Shown here: positions 25,365 to 35,038 of the stretch, piece after piece
How positions within the stretch are numbered: position 1 is the first letter of the stretch
Layout of the letters: each line of letters opens with the position of its first letter
Origin: an uncultured Alistipes sp.
GTDB lineage: Bacteria > Bacteroidota > Bacteroidia > Bacteroidales > Rikenellaceae
NCBI GenBank assembly: GCA_904502005.1
Contig: CAJGDC010000005.1
Coordinates: 1 to 53,577, forward strand
Direction of reading: 5' to 3'
DNA: 53,577 nucleotides
Program-made: the position numbers and the translations under genes
The notes under the pieces: model-generated
The model's database searches: none
What the model was told of the DNA's origin: nothing
What the model saw: the letters and a program-made list of their open reading frames with translations, nothing else

Positions 25365-26266
25365 TGAGTAACTACCACACACCCGTACTGCTCAAAGAGG
25401 CTATCGAGCTGCTCGACATCAAGCCAGATGGTGTATATGCCGACCTGACTTTTGGTGGCGGAGGGCACTCGCGCCGTATTCTTGAGTGCTTAGGCGAGAA
25501 TGGTCGCCTCTATAGCTTTGACCAAGATTCAGACACCAAAGCCAATGCCCCAGAGGATAGCCGTTTTAACTATGTAGAGAGCAACTTCCGCTTTCTGCGC
25601 TCAGCGTTGCGACTGCGTGGAGTAACGGAGGTAGATGGCATACTTGCCGACCTGGGTGTATCATCACACCACTTTGATGCCCTACCTCGCGGCTTCTCGT
25701 TCCGTGGTGAGGCTCCACTTGATATGCGTATGAATCAACGTGGTGGCGAAACGGCTGCCGACGTGGTGAACAACCGCACCGAGGAGCAGCTTGCAACTAT
25801 ATTCTCGCAGTATGGAGAGCTGGATACTACCTGGAAAATTGCCGCATGCATTGCCCGTGCAAGAGCTGTAAAACCAATTACGACTACTGCCGAGCTTGTT
25901 GCTGCCGTAGCTCCATGTACGCCAAAGAAGGATGAGTCAAAGTTCCTTACAAAGCTCTTCCAAGCACTTCGTATAGAAGTCAATGGCGAGATGGAGGCAC
26001 TTAAGATGGCGCTTGAGCAGAGCCTAAAGGTTCTCAAGCCAGGAGGTAGATTGGTAGTGATTTCGTACCACTCCCTTGAGGATAGAATTGTCAAGAACTT
26101 TATCCGTAGCGGAAATACGGAGGGAAAGATTAAAAAGGACTTCTTTGGCCGAAGCACAACGCCTTTGACCGTTGTGACTCGCAAGGCCATTGTTCCAACA
26201 GCCGAGGAGATTGAGGCCAACCCTCGCTCCCGTTCGGCAAAGATGAGAGTAGCTGAGAAGTTATGA
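25364..26266 (+). CDS. rsmH: 16S rRNA (cytosine-1402-N4)-methyltransferase
   Basis: A 300-residue SAM-dependent methyltransferase (MraW). HTPVLLKEA at 5-13 and DLTFGGGGHSR at 27-37 are diagnostic; LGVSSHHFD and RMNQRGGETAADVVN follow, and VISYHSLEDR is near 230. It is normally the second gene of dcw clusters after mraZ; here mraZ is missing and lysC takes its place. The start overlaps the lysC stop. Confidence 0.96.
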   Translation: MSNYHTPVLLKEAIELLDIKPDGVYADLTFGGGGHSRRILECLGENGRLYSFDQDSDTKANAPEDSRFNYVESNFRFLRSALRLRGVTEVDGILADLGVSSHHFDALPRGFSFRGEAPLDMRMNQRGGETAADVVNNRTEEQLATIFSQYGELDTTWKIAACIARARAVKPITTTAELVAAVAPCTPKKDESKFLTKLFQALRIEVNGEMEALKMALEQSLKVLKPGGRLVVISYHSLEDRIVKNFIRSGNTEGKIKKDFFGRSTTPLTVVTRKAIVPTAEEIEANPRSRSAKMRVAEKL

Positions 26267-26727
26267 GCAACACAGACTATATAGACGATAGTGTTGATAC
26301 CGCAACACAAGGCCAGCCAATTGCTGACACCGACTCCACCCCTGGCAAGACAGAGATGGAGCAGGTGGTTATTACCATGCCGGCAAAGCTCAAAAAGGCG
26401 ATTGTTGCGGTGGCAAACTTTATTCGCAGCCTCTTTACTGGTGAGATTATCATCAATCCTACCGTATCAAAGGGTTACGACTATCTCGCCTATATAGCCT
26501 TTCTGATGCTGATAAGTATCATCACCCTATTCTCATCGCTCCACATGGAGATTCGCGTGAATCGCCTCTCTGAGCAGGTGCGCCTGCTTGGCGAGCGAGC
26601 TGTGCGCACAGAGGAGCAGAGAGTCAAGGCCACCACCCACTCGGCTATTGTCAAGGCACTCTCTGAGCGAGGCATTGACCTTACAGACTGCCACGAACCT
26701 GTTACAATAATCAACACACAGAGGTAG
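26263..26727 (+). CDS. FtsL-like cell division protein
   Basis: A 154-residue single-pass protein. An acidic, probably disordered N-terminal part (1-35) and a short amphipathic stretch precede one membrane helix (about 73-92). A coiled-coil-like periplasmic segment (RLSEQVRLLGERAVRTEEQR) follows. Position between rsmH and the transpeptidase, and topology, match FtsL, which links FtsB and FtsQ to the septal synthase. Sequence conservation in FtsL is low, so the call rests mostly on context. Start and the rsmH stop overlap (ATGA). Confidence 0.8.
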   Translation: MSNTDYIDDSVDTATQGQPIADTDSTPGKTEMEQVVITMPAKLKKAIVAVANFIRSLFTGEIIINPTVSKGYDYLAYIAFLMLISIITLFSSLHMEIRVNRLSEQVRLLGERAVRTEEQRVKATTHSAIVKALSERGIDLTDCHEPVTIINTQR

Positions 26728-26728
26728 C

Positions 26729-28990
26729 ATGGAGGAGCTTAAGAAGAGGTGGCAGAGCCAGATGCACAGCAGGCTCAACATTGTCAAGTGGGTGATTATC
26801 GCGCTAATTGTGTTGATATTCTCCCGCCTGATATACATCCAATTTTACGACAGCAATATCGGCAAAACCTCCAAGCAGGTACATAAGCGACTAATCTCAC
26901 ACGAGATTATCAACGCCAAAAATGGGCGTATCCTTGCCCGTGACGGCTCTGTGCTTGCCACCACAGTTGAGCGTAAAGAGATATTCTTTGACATGGCGAG
27001 CCACGGTTTTGACCGTGAGGATAATTTTACTGAGCAGGTAGACTCGCTCAGCAAGCTTCTGAGCCAATACTTTGGTCAGCATAGCCACTCTTGGTATGCC
27101 GACACAATGAAGAGAATCCACAATAGGGCTATTAGGCGTGACTCGATAAACTTTAAGGTGGAGGATAGGCGTTCACTATTTGGCAAACTCTTCGGCAGCA
27201 AGAAGAATATTGACACACTACCCGTATACAAAATCACTCGTCGCCATACATACACCCGTCTATTCCGCGATGTAGATGCAAATGAGTGGGCAGAGTTAAG
27301 TCGCTACCCGATACTCAACCAGTCGCTGGGCGAGGTCTATATTGACACCTTAAAACACATGCGCATATATCCTCATGGGGATTTGGCAAGACGTACAATT
27401 GGTCGAACAGATGTCGAGAATCCTTACGGCATAGAGTACGCCTATCGCGACACCCTTATGGGTAAAAATGGCAAGGTCTACCTGCAATATATGGCGCCAA
27501 ATTTCAAGGCTAAGATTGAGAACGATACGCTCAAGACCATCCCTGCCATTGATGGGTACGACGTTGTAACTACACTTGACATGGAGCTTCAAGATGTTGC
27601 AGACCGTGCACTACGCCAGAGCCTTCGTGAGCAGAATGGCGAGTGGGGAACAACTGTGGTTATGGAGTGTGCTACGGGCGACATTCTTGCCATGGTAAAC
27701 CTTCGTCGCAACTCTAAGGGAGAGTATACCGAGGGTATAAACTACGCCGTAGCGCAACGTATGGAGCCCGGCTCTACTATGAAGCTCGCCACAACACTCA
27801 TACTGCTTGACAAGGCCCACATGTCGCCAGACAAAAAGTACAACTCCGGCTATGGCAAAAAGATTAAGGTTGGCAAGTATAACGAGGTTGCCGACTCTCA
27901 CCCTATCGGCACACGTAAAAAGCCTCAGATAGACCTTAAGACCGCCTTTGCCGAGTCTGCAAATGTCTACTTCCTCAAGGCTGTGATAGACAACTTCCAA
28001 GGTCGTGAAACGGAGTATTACAGCGCTCTGTGCAGCCTATATCTTGACCGTCATCCTGCTCTTACAGAGCTTGAGAAGGCTCCAAACAAGGTCTTTCTAC
28101 CAAAACCGGGAAGCAGCAAGTGGTACGGCTCAACGCTCGGACTACTCAGCTATGGCTATGGCCTTGAGATTACGCCTATGCAAACCCTTACACTCTACAA
28201 TGCTGTGGCAAACAACGGCAAGATGGTCGCACCTCGACTTGTAGAGCGTATAGAGCGAGATAAAAAGATTGTTGCTCAAAATCCAGTTAAGGTGCTTAAC
28301 CCTCAAATCTGCACACCTCAGACCCTCGCCCTAGTGCGTGAGTATATGGAGCAGGTGGCGCTAACCGGAACGGCTAAAAACTACTTTTCTGAAGAGCAGA
28401 CAACCTTCCGCGTGGGTGCCAAAACCGGCACAGCAACCTCGGCGAAGGGTGTGGGATATGGTGAGGGCTATCACCTCGGCTCTATGGTTACCTATCTACC
28501 AGCCGACAATCCTCAGTACACCTTTATCACAGCCATCTACAAGAAGAAGGGCAAAGGCTCTGTCTTTGGCGCTACGGTAGCAGGACCTGTACAGCAACGC
28601 ATAGCCTCCTATCTCTACAACCGCGAGACAAAGTGGGCGGAGAGGCTGATTGTCAGCGATGTGAAGCAGTTACCAACAGATGTTAAGGGTGGAAATATAG
28701 AGTATATAAGTAGCGTGGCAAACCACTTTGACCTGGCTACTGCTTACACCACCCCGACAGGTTGGGGAACAACCACAACGGGCATAAACAGCATAACCAT
28801 ACACTCAACAATTGCCGACAGCCACCTTGTGCCAAGTGTTATGGGCATGGGGCTCTCTGATGCAATATTTCTACTTGAAAGCCGAGGTTTGAAGGTGCAA
28901 TTCTCTGGCAGTGGTAAGGTTGTATATCAGAGCATTACTGCCGGTGAGCAATTTAAGAGGGGTGATAAAATAAGAATAAGATTAGAGTAA
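26729..28990 (+). CDS. ftsI: Septal transpeptidase (FtsI-type PBP) with PASTA domain
   Basis: A 753-residue class B penicillin-binding protein that cross-links septal peptidoglycan. A membrane helix is at about 19-38, a dimerisation domain follows, and the transpeptidase motifs are STMK at 349-352 (nucleophile Ser349), SAN at 410-412 and KTG at 565-567. The last 65 residues form a PASTA domain (VPSVMGMGLSDAIFLLESRG), as usual in Bacteroidetes. The insertion rich in Arg and Lys near 130-160 (RRDSINFKVEDRRSLFGKL) is a lineage feature. It follows the ftsL-like gene after one base. Confidence 0.95.
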   Translation: MEELKKRWQSQMHSRLNIVKWVIIALIVLIFSRLIYIQFYDSNIGKTSKQVHKRLISHEIINAKNGRILARDGSVLATTVERKEIFFDMASHGFDREDNFTEQVDSLSKLLSQYFGQHSHSWYADTMKRIHNRAIRRDSINFKVEDRRSLFGKLFGSKKNIDTLPVYKITRRHTYTRLFRDVDANEWAELSRYPILNQSLGEVYIDTLKHMRIYPHGDLARRTIGRTDVENPYGIEYAYRDTLMGKNGKVYLQYMAPNFKAKIENDTLKTIPAIDGYDVVTTLDMELQDVADRALRQSLREQNGEWGTTVVMECATGDILAMVNLRRNSKGEYTEGINYAVAQRMEPGSTMKLATTLILLDKAHMSPDKKYNSGYGKKIKVGKYNEVADSHPIGTRKKPQIDLKTAFAESANVYFLKAVIDNFQGRETEYYSALCSLYLDRHPALTELEKAPNKVFLPKPGSSKWYGSTLGLLSYGYGLEITPMQTLTLYNAVANNGKMVAPRLVERIERDKKIVAQNPVKVLNPQICTPQTLALVREYMEQVALTGTAKNYFSEEQTTFRVGAKTGTATSAKGVGYGEGYHLGSMVTYLPADNPQYTFITAIYKKKGKGSVFGATVAGPVQQRIASYLYNRETKWAERLIVSDVKQLPTDVKGGNIEYISSVANHFDLATAYTTPTGWGTTTTGINSITIHSTIADSHLVPSVMGMGLSDAIFLLESRGLKVQFSGSGKVVYQSITAGEQFKRGDKIRIRLE

Positions 28991-28991
28991 G

Positions 28992-30449
28992 ATGAATATT
29001 GAAAAACTACTAAAAGGGGGCAGCTACACAACCATTCATGGCGATACAGAGCGAGAGGTCACTCATCTAACCTTTGACTCTCGTACTGTGACAGAGGGCA
29101 GTTGCTTCTTTGCCATTGAGGGCACGGTGGTAGATGGACATAACTACATCAGCAGCGCAGAGCAAAAGGGTGCTACTGCTATAGTATGTAAGCGACTACC
29201 TGAGCAATTAGATACCCAGAACACGACATACATTGTAACCGACGACACCGACATGGCTATGGCAACCATGGCGGCTGCCTTCTACGGCAACCCAAGCCGC
29301 AAGCTAAAGGTTGTCGGCGTTACTGGTACCAATGGTAAAACGACTATTGCCACACTGCTCTACGACCTTGTTCGCGCTATGGGTCACAAGGCGGGACTCA
29401 TCTCTACGGTGGTCTATAAGGTTGATGATGAGCAGATTACCTCTACTCACACCACCCCAGACACCATCCGACTGAACGCTATGCTTGCTCAGATGGTTGA
29501 GCGAGGTTGCGAATACTGCTTTATGGAGTGTTCATCGCACGCCATTGTTCAGCGTCGTATCTTCGGCATTGAGTTCACGGGCGCACTATTTACCAACCTT
29601 ACGCACGACCATCTGGACTATCACAAGACCTTTGCTGAGTATATCCGCGCAAAAAAGCTATTCTTTGACAACCTTAGCAAAGATAGTTTCGCCATTGTCA
29701 ATAGTGACGACCGCAACGGACTTGTAATGCTTCAGAACACCGCTGCTCAATCGTTTACGCTATCACTTAGAAGTCACGCAGACTTTTGCTGTAAGATTTT
29801 AGAGAGCACTGTCGAGGGTATGCTTCTCAGAATTGACAACAGTGATGTCTGGGTAAGCTTTTTAGGACGTTTTAATGCCTACAACTTGCTTACTGTCTAC
29901 GCTGCCGCTGTAAAGCTGGGTTTTGAGCGCAGTGAGGTGTTGCGTTGCCTAAGCATGCTTACTCCGGTAGACGGAAGATTTGATATCGTCCGTGCAGCAG
30001 ATGGCACAATAGCAATTATCGACTATGCCCATACGCCAGATGCGCTTGAGAATATCCTTAAAACAGTTGCAGAGATTCGCACAAAAAACCAGAGCGTAAC
30101 CACTATCTGCGGCTGTGGCGGTGAGCGCGATACGACCAAACGTCCAGAGATGGCAAAGATTGCCGTCAAACTCTCTGACCGAGCAATCTTTACCTCTGAC
30201 AATCCTCGCAGCGAGGACCCTGAGCAGATACTCCGCCAGATGGAGGCAGGAGTCTCCGTTACGGATAACTATATGAAGATTGCCGACCGCGATAGTGCCA
30301 TAAAGACAGCTATCATGCTCAGCACTGCAGGCGATATTATCGTGGTGGCAGGCAAGGGCCATGAGTGCTATCAGATTATCGGCACCGAGAAGTTGCCATT
30401 TAATGACAAAGAGCGAGTAATTTATTGGTTTTCAACATTTAACAGATAA
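28992..30449 (+). CDS. murE: UDP-MurNAc-tripeptide synthetase (meso-DAP adding)
   Basis: A 485-residue Mur ligase. The ATP loop TGTNGKTT is at 111-118 and the motif DNPR at 403-406, which selects meso-diaminopimelate rather than lysine. The enzyme adds DAP to UDP-MurNAc-Ala-Glu in the cytoplasm. It starts one base after the ftsI stop. lysC in the same operon and dapD across the divergent promoter supply its substrate. Confidence 0.96.
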   Translation: MNIEKLLKGGSYTTIHGDTEREVTHLTFDSRTVTEGSCFFAIEGTVVDGHNYISSAEQKGATAIVCKRLPEQLDTQNTTYIVTDDTDMAMATMAAAFYGNPSRKLKVVGVTGTNGKTTIATLLYDLVRAMGHKAGLISTVVYKVDDEQITSTHTTPDTIRLNAMLAQMVERGCEYCFMECSSHAIVQRRIFGIEFTGALFTNLTHDHLDYHKTFAEYIRAKKLFFDNLSKDSFAIVNSDDRNGLVMLQNTAAQSFTLSLRSHADFCCKILESTVEGMLLRIDNSDVWVSFLGRFNAYNLLTVYAAAVKLGFERSEVLRCLSMLTPVDGRFDIVRAADGTIAIIDYAHTPDALENILKTVAEIRTKNQSVTTICGCGGERDTTKRPEMAKIAVKLSDRAIFTSDNPRSEDPEQILRQMEAGVSVTDNYMKIADRDSAIKTAIMLSTAGDIIVVAGKGHECYQIIGTEKLPFNDKERVIYWFSTFNR

Positions 30450-30460
30450 CTATTAACAAT

Positions 30461-31669
30461 ATGCTATACACACTTTTTAGATACCTTGACAGAGTTTACG
30501 ACCTCCCTGGTTCGGGAATGTTTCAGTACATTACCTTCCGAGGTGTTGCCGCGTTTATCATCGCCATGCTGATTGTAATATACATCGGTAAGCCAATTAT
30601 CCGCAAGCTGCAGAAACTTCAAATTGGCGAGGAGATTCGCGACCTTGGCCTTGAGGGCCAGCTTGCAAAGAAGGGCACTCCTACAATGGGCGGAATACTC
30701 ATTCTGCTTGCTATTCTTATCCCTGTGTTGCTCCTTGCTCGAGTAGACAACATCTACATCATGCTGATGGTTATCTCTACCGTCTGGTGTGGTGCTATCG
30801 GATTTTTGGATGACTATATCAAGGTCTTCCGCCACAACAAGGATGGACTGAAGGGTAAATTTAAGGTTGTCGGTCAGATTGGTCTGGGAATCATCGTGGG
30901 AACGGTTATGTGTTTCTCTGAATCTGTTGTGGTGCGCGAGAGCAATGTGGTTGAGGGCAACGATAGCCACACCATCACCGTTGAGCGCTTTGAAGATATA
31001 AAGACCACACAGACCACAATCCCATTCTTTAAGGAGAATGAGTTTGACTACAGCTGGCTTACAGGTGGAAATCAGACTGTTGCGTGGATTGTCTATGTAC
31101 TTATGGCAATACTTATCGTTACAGCTGTATCTAACGCGGCAAACCTTACAGATGGTATAGATGGACTACTTACGGGCGTCTCGATACCGATAGTTGTGGT
31201 GCTCGGTGTGCTTGCATATCTGTCGGGACATATCGTCTATGCCGACTACCTCAACATTATGTTTATTCCCGACAGCGGAGAGCTTCTGGTCTTTGCTCTT
31301 GCAATGATTGGTGCACTTCTGGGATTTTTGTGGTACAATTCCTTCCCGGCACAGATATTTATGGGCGATACCGGTTCGCTTGCTATCGGTGGCATTATCG
31401 CCGTCTTTGCACTCTGTATCCGCAAGGAGCTATTGTTGCCAATCATGTGCGGAATATTTGTTGTTGAGGCGCTATCTGTAATTATCCAACGTCGCTATTT
31501 TGCCTATACAAAACGCAAGTATGGCGAGGGTCGCCGCATATTCCTTATGGCACCAATTCACCACCACTTCCAGAAGCAGAATATTCCTGAGAGCAAGATT
31601 ACCATGCGATTTATCATCATCTCGCTACTCCTTGCAGCAATCAGTCTTATAACCCTTAAAATCCGATAG
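30461..31669 (+). CDS. mraY: Phospho-MurNAc-pentapeptide transferase
   Basis: A 402-residue integral membrane enzyme that makes lipid I from UDP-MurNAc-pentapeptide and undecaprenyl phosphate. KKGTPTMGGI at 70-79, GFLDDYIK at 114-121 (Asp117-Asp118), NLTDGIDGL, and MAPIHHHFQ near 360 are all present. The length exceeds the E. coli enzyme because of an extra loop at about 150-200 (including ESNVVEGNDSHTITVE), common in Bacteroidetes. Confidence 0.96.
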   Translation: MLYTLFRYLDRVYDLPGSGMFQYITFRGVAAFIIAMLIVIYIGKPIIRKLQKLQIGEEIRDLGLEGQLAKKGTPTMGGILILLAILIPVLLLARVDNIYIMLMVISTVWCGAIGFLDDYIKVFRHNKDGLKGKFKVVGQIGLGIIVGTVMCFSESVVVRESNVVEGNDSHTITVERFEDIKTTQTTIPFFKENEFDYSWLTGGNQTVAWIVYVLMAILIVTAVSNAANLTDGIDGLLTGVSIPIVVVLGVLAYLSGHIVYADYLNIMFIPDSGELLVFALAMIGALLGFLWYNSFPAQIFMGDTGSLAIGGIIAVFALCIRKELLLPIMCGIFVVEALSVIIQRRYFAYTKRKYGEGRRIFLMAPIHHHFQKQNIPESKITMRFIIISLLLAAISLITLKIR

Positions 31670-31671
31670 TT

Positions 31672-33030
31672 ATGAAAAAGCGTATAGTAGTTCTCGGTGG
31701 AGGAATTAGCGGTTATGGAACAGCTATATTGGCAAAAAAAGAGGGCCACGATGTCTTTCTCTCTGATGCTGGAGCAATATCTCCACTCTACCGCTCACGA
31801 CTAGAACAGTGGGGCGTTGAGTTTGAAGAGGGGGGACATACAGTAGAGAAGATTTTTAACGCAGCAGAGGTTGTCAAGTCGCCAGGTATTCCCGACAAAG
31901 CCCCTATCGTTGTGGCTATCCGTGAGAAGGGTATTCCGGTAATATCTGAGATGGAGTTTGCCGCCCGATATATGGGAGGTGCAAAGACAATATGTATCAC
32001 AGGCAGCAATGGCAAGACCACAACCACCTCGCTGATCTATAAAATCCTCGCCGATGCAGGGTTTAACGTAGCTCTGGGTGGCAATATCGGCGAAAGTTTT
32101 GCCTACAGCGTTGCAACGGGAGGCTACGACTGGTATGTTCTTGAGCTGAGTAGCTTCCAGCTTGACGGCATGTTTGACTTTAGGGCCAACATTGCTGTGC
32201 TGATGAACATCACCCCCGACCACCTTGACCGCTATAACTACTGTTTCCAGAACTATGTAGATAGTAAGATGCGTATTGTGCAGAATCAGAAGAGCAACGA
32301 CTGCTTTATCTACTCTGCTGATGACGAAACCATCATGGCAGAGCTGACAAAGCACCCACTGCACTCGCGTGAGCTACCTTTTATGGCAAAGAGCGCCGTA
32401 GCAAGTAGTGCAGGTGACGCATTTCTCTCTGGAGAGAGCTTTACCGCCCGCGTAGGCGATGCCTCTGTGGAGATAGAGACTCAGAAGATGCAGATTAAGG
32501 GCCTGCATAACGCCTACGATGCTATGGCAGCAGCGTTGGCAGCACTTGCCGCAGGTGTTACTCCCGAGCAGGTGGCTGAATCTATCTACGACTTCTCGCC
32601 TGTTGAACACCGACTTGAACCAGTGGCAGAGATTGACGGCGTGCAGTATATCAACGACTCCAAGGCAACAAATGTGGACTCTGTATGGTACGCCCTTGAG
32701 AGTATGACTCGCCCAGTGGTATGGATTGCCGGCGGAACAGACAAGGGCAACGACTATAGCCCACTTATGGAGTTTGCCCGTAAAAAGGTGCATACGCTTA
32801 TCTGTATGGGTCTGGATAATACAAAGTTAGAGCGCGATTTTGCAGGTATTGTGCCGACAATAGTCTCTACTGACAGCCTTGACAGCGCTATGCGTGCAGC
32901 TGTTGCAGCGGCAAAGAGTGGCGATAGCGTGCTACTCTCTCCTGCATGTGCAAGCTTTGACCTATTTAAGAACTACTGCCAGCGTGGCGAACTGTTCAAG
33001 GAGTGGGTTAATACAAACCTTAAAAAATAA
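31672..33030 (+). CDS. murD: UDP-MurNAc-L-alanine:D-glutamate ligase
   Basis: A 452-residue Mur ligase that adds D-glutamate to UDP-MurNAc-Ala. The N-terminal Rossmann-like part begins VVLGGGISGYG; the ATP loop GSNGKTTTTSL is near 105-115; NITPDHLDRY and the C-terminal SPACASFDLFKNY are diagnostic. Two bases separate it from mraY. murF, murG and murC do not follow in this cluster. Confidence 0.96.
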   Translation: MKKRIVVLGGGISGYGTAILAKKEGHDVFLSDAGAISPLYRSRLEQWGVEFEEGGHTVEKIFNAAEVVKSPGIPDKAPIVVAIREKGIPVISEMEFAARYMGGAKTICITGSNGKTTTTSLIYKILADAGFNVALGGNIGESFAYSVATGGYDWYVLELSSFQLDGMFDFRANIAVLMNITPDHLDRYNYCFQNYVDSKMRIVQNQKSNDCFIYSADDETIMAELTKHPLHSRELPFMAKSAVASSAGDAFLSGESFTARVGDASVEIETQKMQIKGLHNAYDAMAAALAALAAGVTPEQVAESIYDFSPVEHRLEPVAEIDGVQYINDSKATNVDSVWYALESMTRPVVWIAGGTDKGNDYSPLMEFARKKVHTLICMGLDNTKLERDFAGIVPTIVSTDSLDSAMRAAVAAAKSGDSVLLSPACASFDLFKNYCQRGELFKEWVNTNLKK

Positions 33031-33038
33031 GGGTAACA

Positions 33039-34316
33039 ATGGAAGACAACAGAGCGCAAGTACCCTCAATACTCTCTAAAGTGACAATTTTCAATGCCGA
33101 CAAGGTGTTGATGGTTATCATTCCTATACTCTTTGTGCTCTCAGCACTTGTTGTCTACTCGTCTGTTGCAAAGATGGGTTACGCTCACATGGGCACTGAG
33201 ACTAATGCAATATTTACCAAGCACTTAGTGGTTATTTTACTGGCAGTGATAACCATGATGGGGTGTTACTTTATGGGGGCAAAGTTCCTCTATCGTATTG
33301 CGCCATATGCATATGTTTTCTGTTGGTTGTTCACCTTGGGTGTCTACTTTTTCGGTGCAAAGAGTGGCGACGCGGCTCGCTGGTACGACTTTGGCTTCTC
33401 CGTTCAGCCGTCGGAGTTACTCAAAGTGGCTACAATTCTACTCCTTGCCCGCATGCTTGACCAAGCACAGCCAACAATTGGTAAACAACGACTTATTCCA
33501 TCTCTAAACCCATGGAGATGGAACAAAAAGGAGCGTAAAAAACAACTTGACATACTCTGGAACGGCACCTGCAAGATTCTTATGCCTATAGTGGCATCGG
33601 TTATGGTAATTATCAAGGCGCACAACTCAACAGCCCTATTGGTCTTTGGAATCGGACTGGTGATGATATTCATTGCTCGAGCGCTGAAGATGGAGATTTT
33701 TAAGTTTGTACTACTCATCGTCGTAGCTATAGCCATCTACTTCGCCGCCGGTGGTGGTCGTGCACATACTGCAACTAGCCGTATTACTAACTTTGTCAAG
33801 GAGTGGACAACCCCTGCCGACACAACCGCCACACGACCTTTAACAGATGCCGACCACGCCATGATTGCAATCTATGACGGAGGTCTGTTTGGCGTAGGTG
33901 CAGGTCAGTCGGTTATGCGTGCAAAGATTACCCACCCGGAGAGTGATTATATCTTCTCCTTCTTTGTCGAGGAGTACGGAATTATTATGGGTATGATTCT
34001 GATAATCCTCTACGCTTGGATTTTTGCTCGTGCCATAGCCATCTTCCATAGTAGCCGCTGGCTCTTCGGTGGGCTACTCGCCTTAGGACTCGCACTTATG
34101 ATTACGATACAAGCGCTGCTGCACTTTATGGTCTCCACCCACCTATTTTTTGAGACGGGACAAAATCTGCCACTTATATCACATGGCGGAACCTCAATGA
34201 TTTGCACCGCAGCTGCGCTGGGTATAATCCTGAGCATCAGCCGACAAGTCAATAACCGCACACTTGAACCACCCGAGGGCATCGCCGCCATGAGTGGAGA
34301 GGATAATGATGAATAA
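33039..34316 (+). CDS. ftsW: FtsW/RodA/SpoVE family peptidoglycan polymerase
   Basis: A 425-residue membrane protein with about ten helices, the SEDS glycosyltransferase that works with the FtsI-type PBP encoded upstream. Family motifs include GAKSGDAARWYDFGFSVQPSE near 107-127, GVGAGQSVMRAKITHPESDYIFSF and the late HTSLPLISHGG-type segment (NLPLISHGGTSM). The cluster context favours FtsW over RodA. The Nudix gene starts within its last codons. Confidence 0.93.
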   Translation: MEDNRAQVPSILSKVTIFNADKVLMVIIPILFVLSALVVYSSVAKMGYAHMGTETNAIFTKHLVVILLAVITMMGCYFMGAKFLYRIAPYAYVFCWLFTLGVYFFGAKSGDAARWYDFGFSVQPSELLKVATILLLARMLDQAQPTIGKQRLIPSLNPWRWNKKERKKQLDILWNGTCKILMPIVASVMVIIKAHNSTALLVFGIGLVMIFIARALKMEIFKFVLLIVVAIAIYFAAGGGRAHTATSRITNFVKEWTTPADTTATRPLTDADHAMIAIYDGGLFGVGAGQSVMRAKITHPESDYIFSFFVEEYGIIMGMILIILYAWIFARAIAIFHSSRWLFGGLLALGLALMITIQALLHFMVSTHLFFETGQNLPLISHGGTSMICTAAALGIILSISRQVNNRTLEPPEGIAAMSGEDNDE

Positions 34317-34875
34317 AAGTATGGTCAAAAATCCCGAACATAGAGCTTGGCAAGTACTGTCAAGCGAGTATTTAGACAACCAACCGTGGTTTACCGTGCG
34401 CAAAGAGCGCGTTCAACTCCCTACGGGCGTTGTCGTTCCTGATTGGTATATCTTTGAGTTTCCACGTTGGGTGCAGGTCATAGCTATCACAAAAGATGAA
34501 AAATTTGTGATGATTAGCCAATATCGCCACGGACTCGGAGCAACAAACTACGAGCTAGCCGCAGGAGTATGTGAGGAGAATGAAGATATAGAGCAGGCTG
34601 CTCGCCGTGAACTGCTAGAGGAGAGTGGTTATGGAGGTGGCGAGTGGAGAGAGATTATGCGCGCCTGCCCAAATCCGACAAACCATAACAATATCGCCTA
34701 TACTTTTCTGGCCGTGGGAGTAGAGCGAATTTCGGAACAAAACACAGAGCAGAGCGAAGATATTGACGTTCATCTACTTAGCCGCGAGGAGGTACGATAT
34801 CTCCTTGATAATAACATGATTATCCACGGACTGCACTCTGCCCCACTATGGAGATGGTTTGCAGAGAATAGATAA
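34306..34875 (+). CDS. Nudix hydrolase (ADP-ribose pyrophosphatase-like)
   Basis: A 189-residue enzyme with a complete Nudix box, starting at GVCEENE and ending REL-x-EESGY, so the metal-binding Glu residues are intact. The layout resembles ADP-ribose/nucleoside-sugar pyrophosphatases; the substrate cannot be fixed from sequence. ATGs at 34306 and 34309 both lie inside the end of ftsW, so translation is probably coupled; an ATG at 34321 is a third option. It is an unusual passenger of a division operon and ends it. Confidence 0.88.
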   Translation: MMNKSMVKNPEHRAWQVLSSEYLDNQPWFTVRKERVQLPTGVVVPDWYIFEFPRWVQVIAITKDEKFVMISQYRHGLGATNYELAAGVCEENEDIEQAARRELLEESGYGGGEWREIMRACPNPTNHNNIAYTFLAVGVERISEQNTEQSEDIDVHLLSREEVRYLLDNNMIIHGLHSAPLWRWFAENR

Positions 34876-34913
34876 TACAGTAAGACAACAAAGCCGCTCA
34901 AAGTACATACACT

Positions 34914-35038
34914 ATTTTGTTATTTTGAGTGAGATTTTGCAAGGCTTACGAAGGCGAAAAAAGCGGAGCATACTAAAACGTATGTGAGCATTTTCGAAAC
35001 GAGTATAACGCGGCAAAAGCCGCTCAAAATAACAAAAT
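34914..35038 (+). repeat. Structured intergenic element family A, copy 1
   Basis: A 125-bp element. The outer arms (34914-34929 and 35023-35038) are a perfect 16-bp inverted repeat, and the 3' arm ends directly before the ATG of the next gene. Inside are GATTTTGCAAGGCTT, the stem CATAC/GTATG, CGAAAA pairing with TTTTCG, and a hairpin GCGGC-AAAA-GCCGC. A second copy of exactly the same length is at 39303-39427, with different arms and compensating changes in four inner stems. If transcribed, the outer helix would cover the region just upstream of the start codon. Confidence 0.75.
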
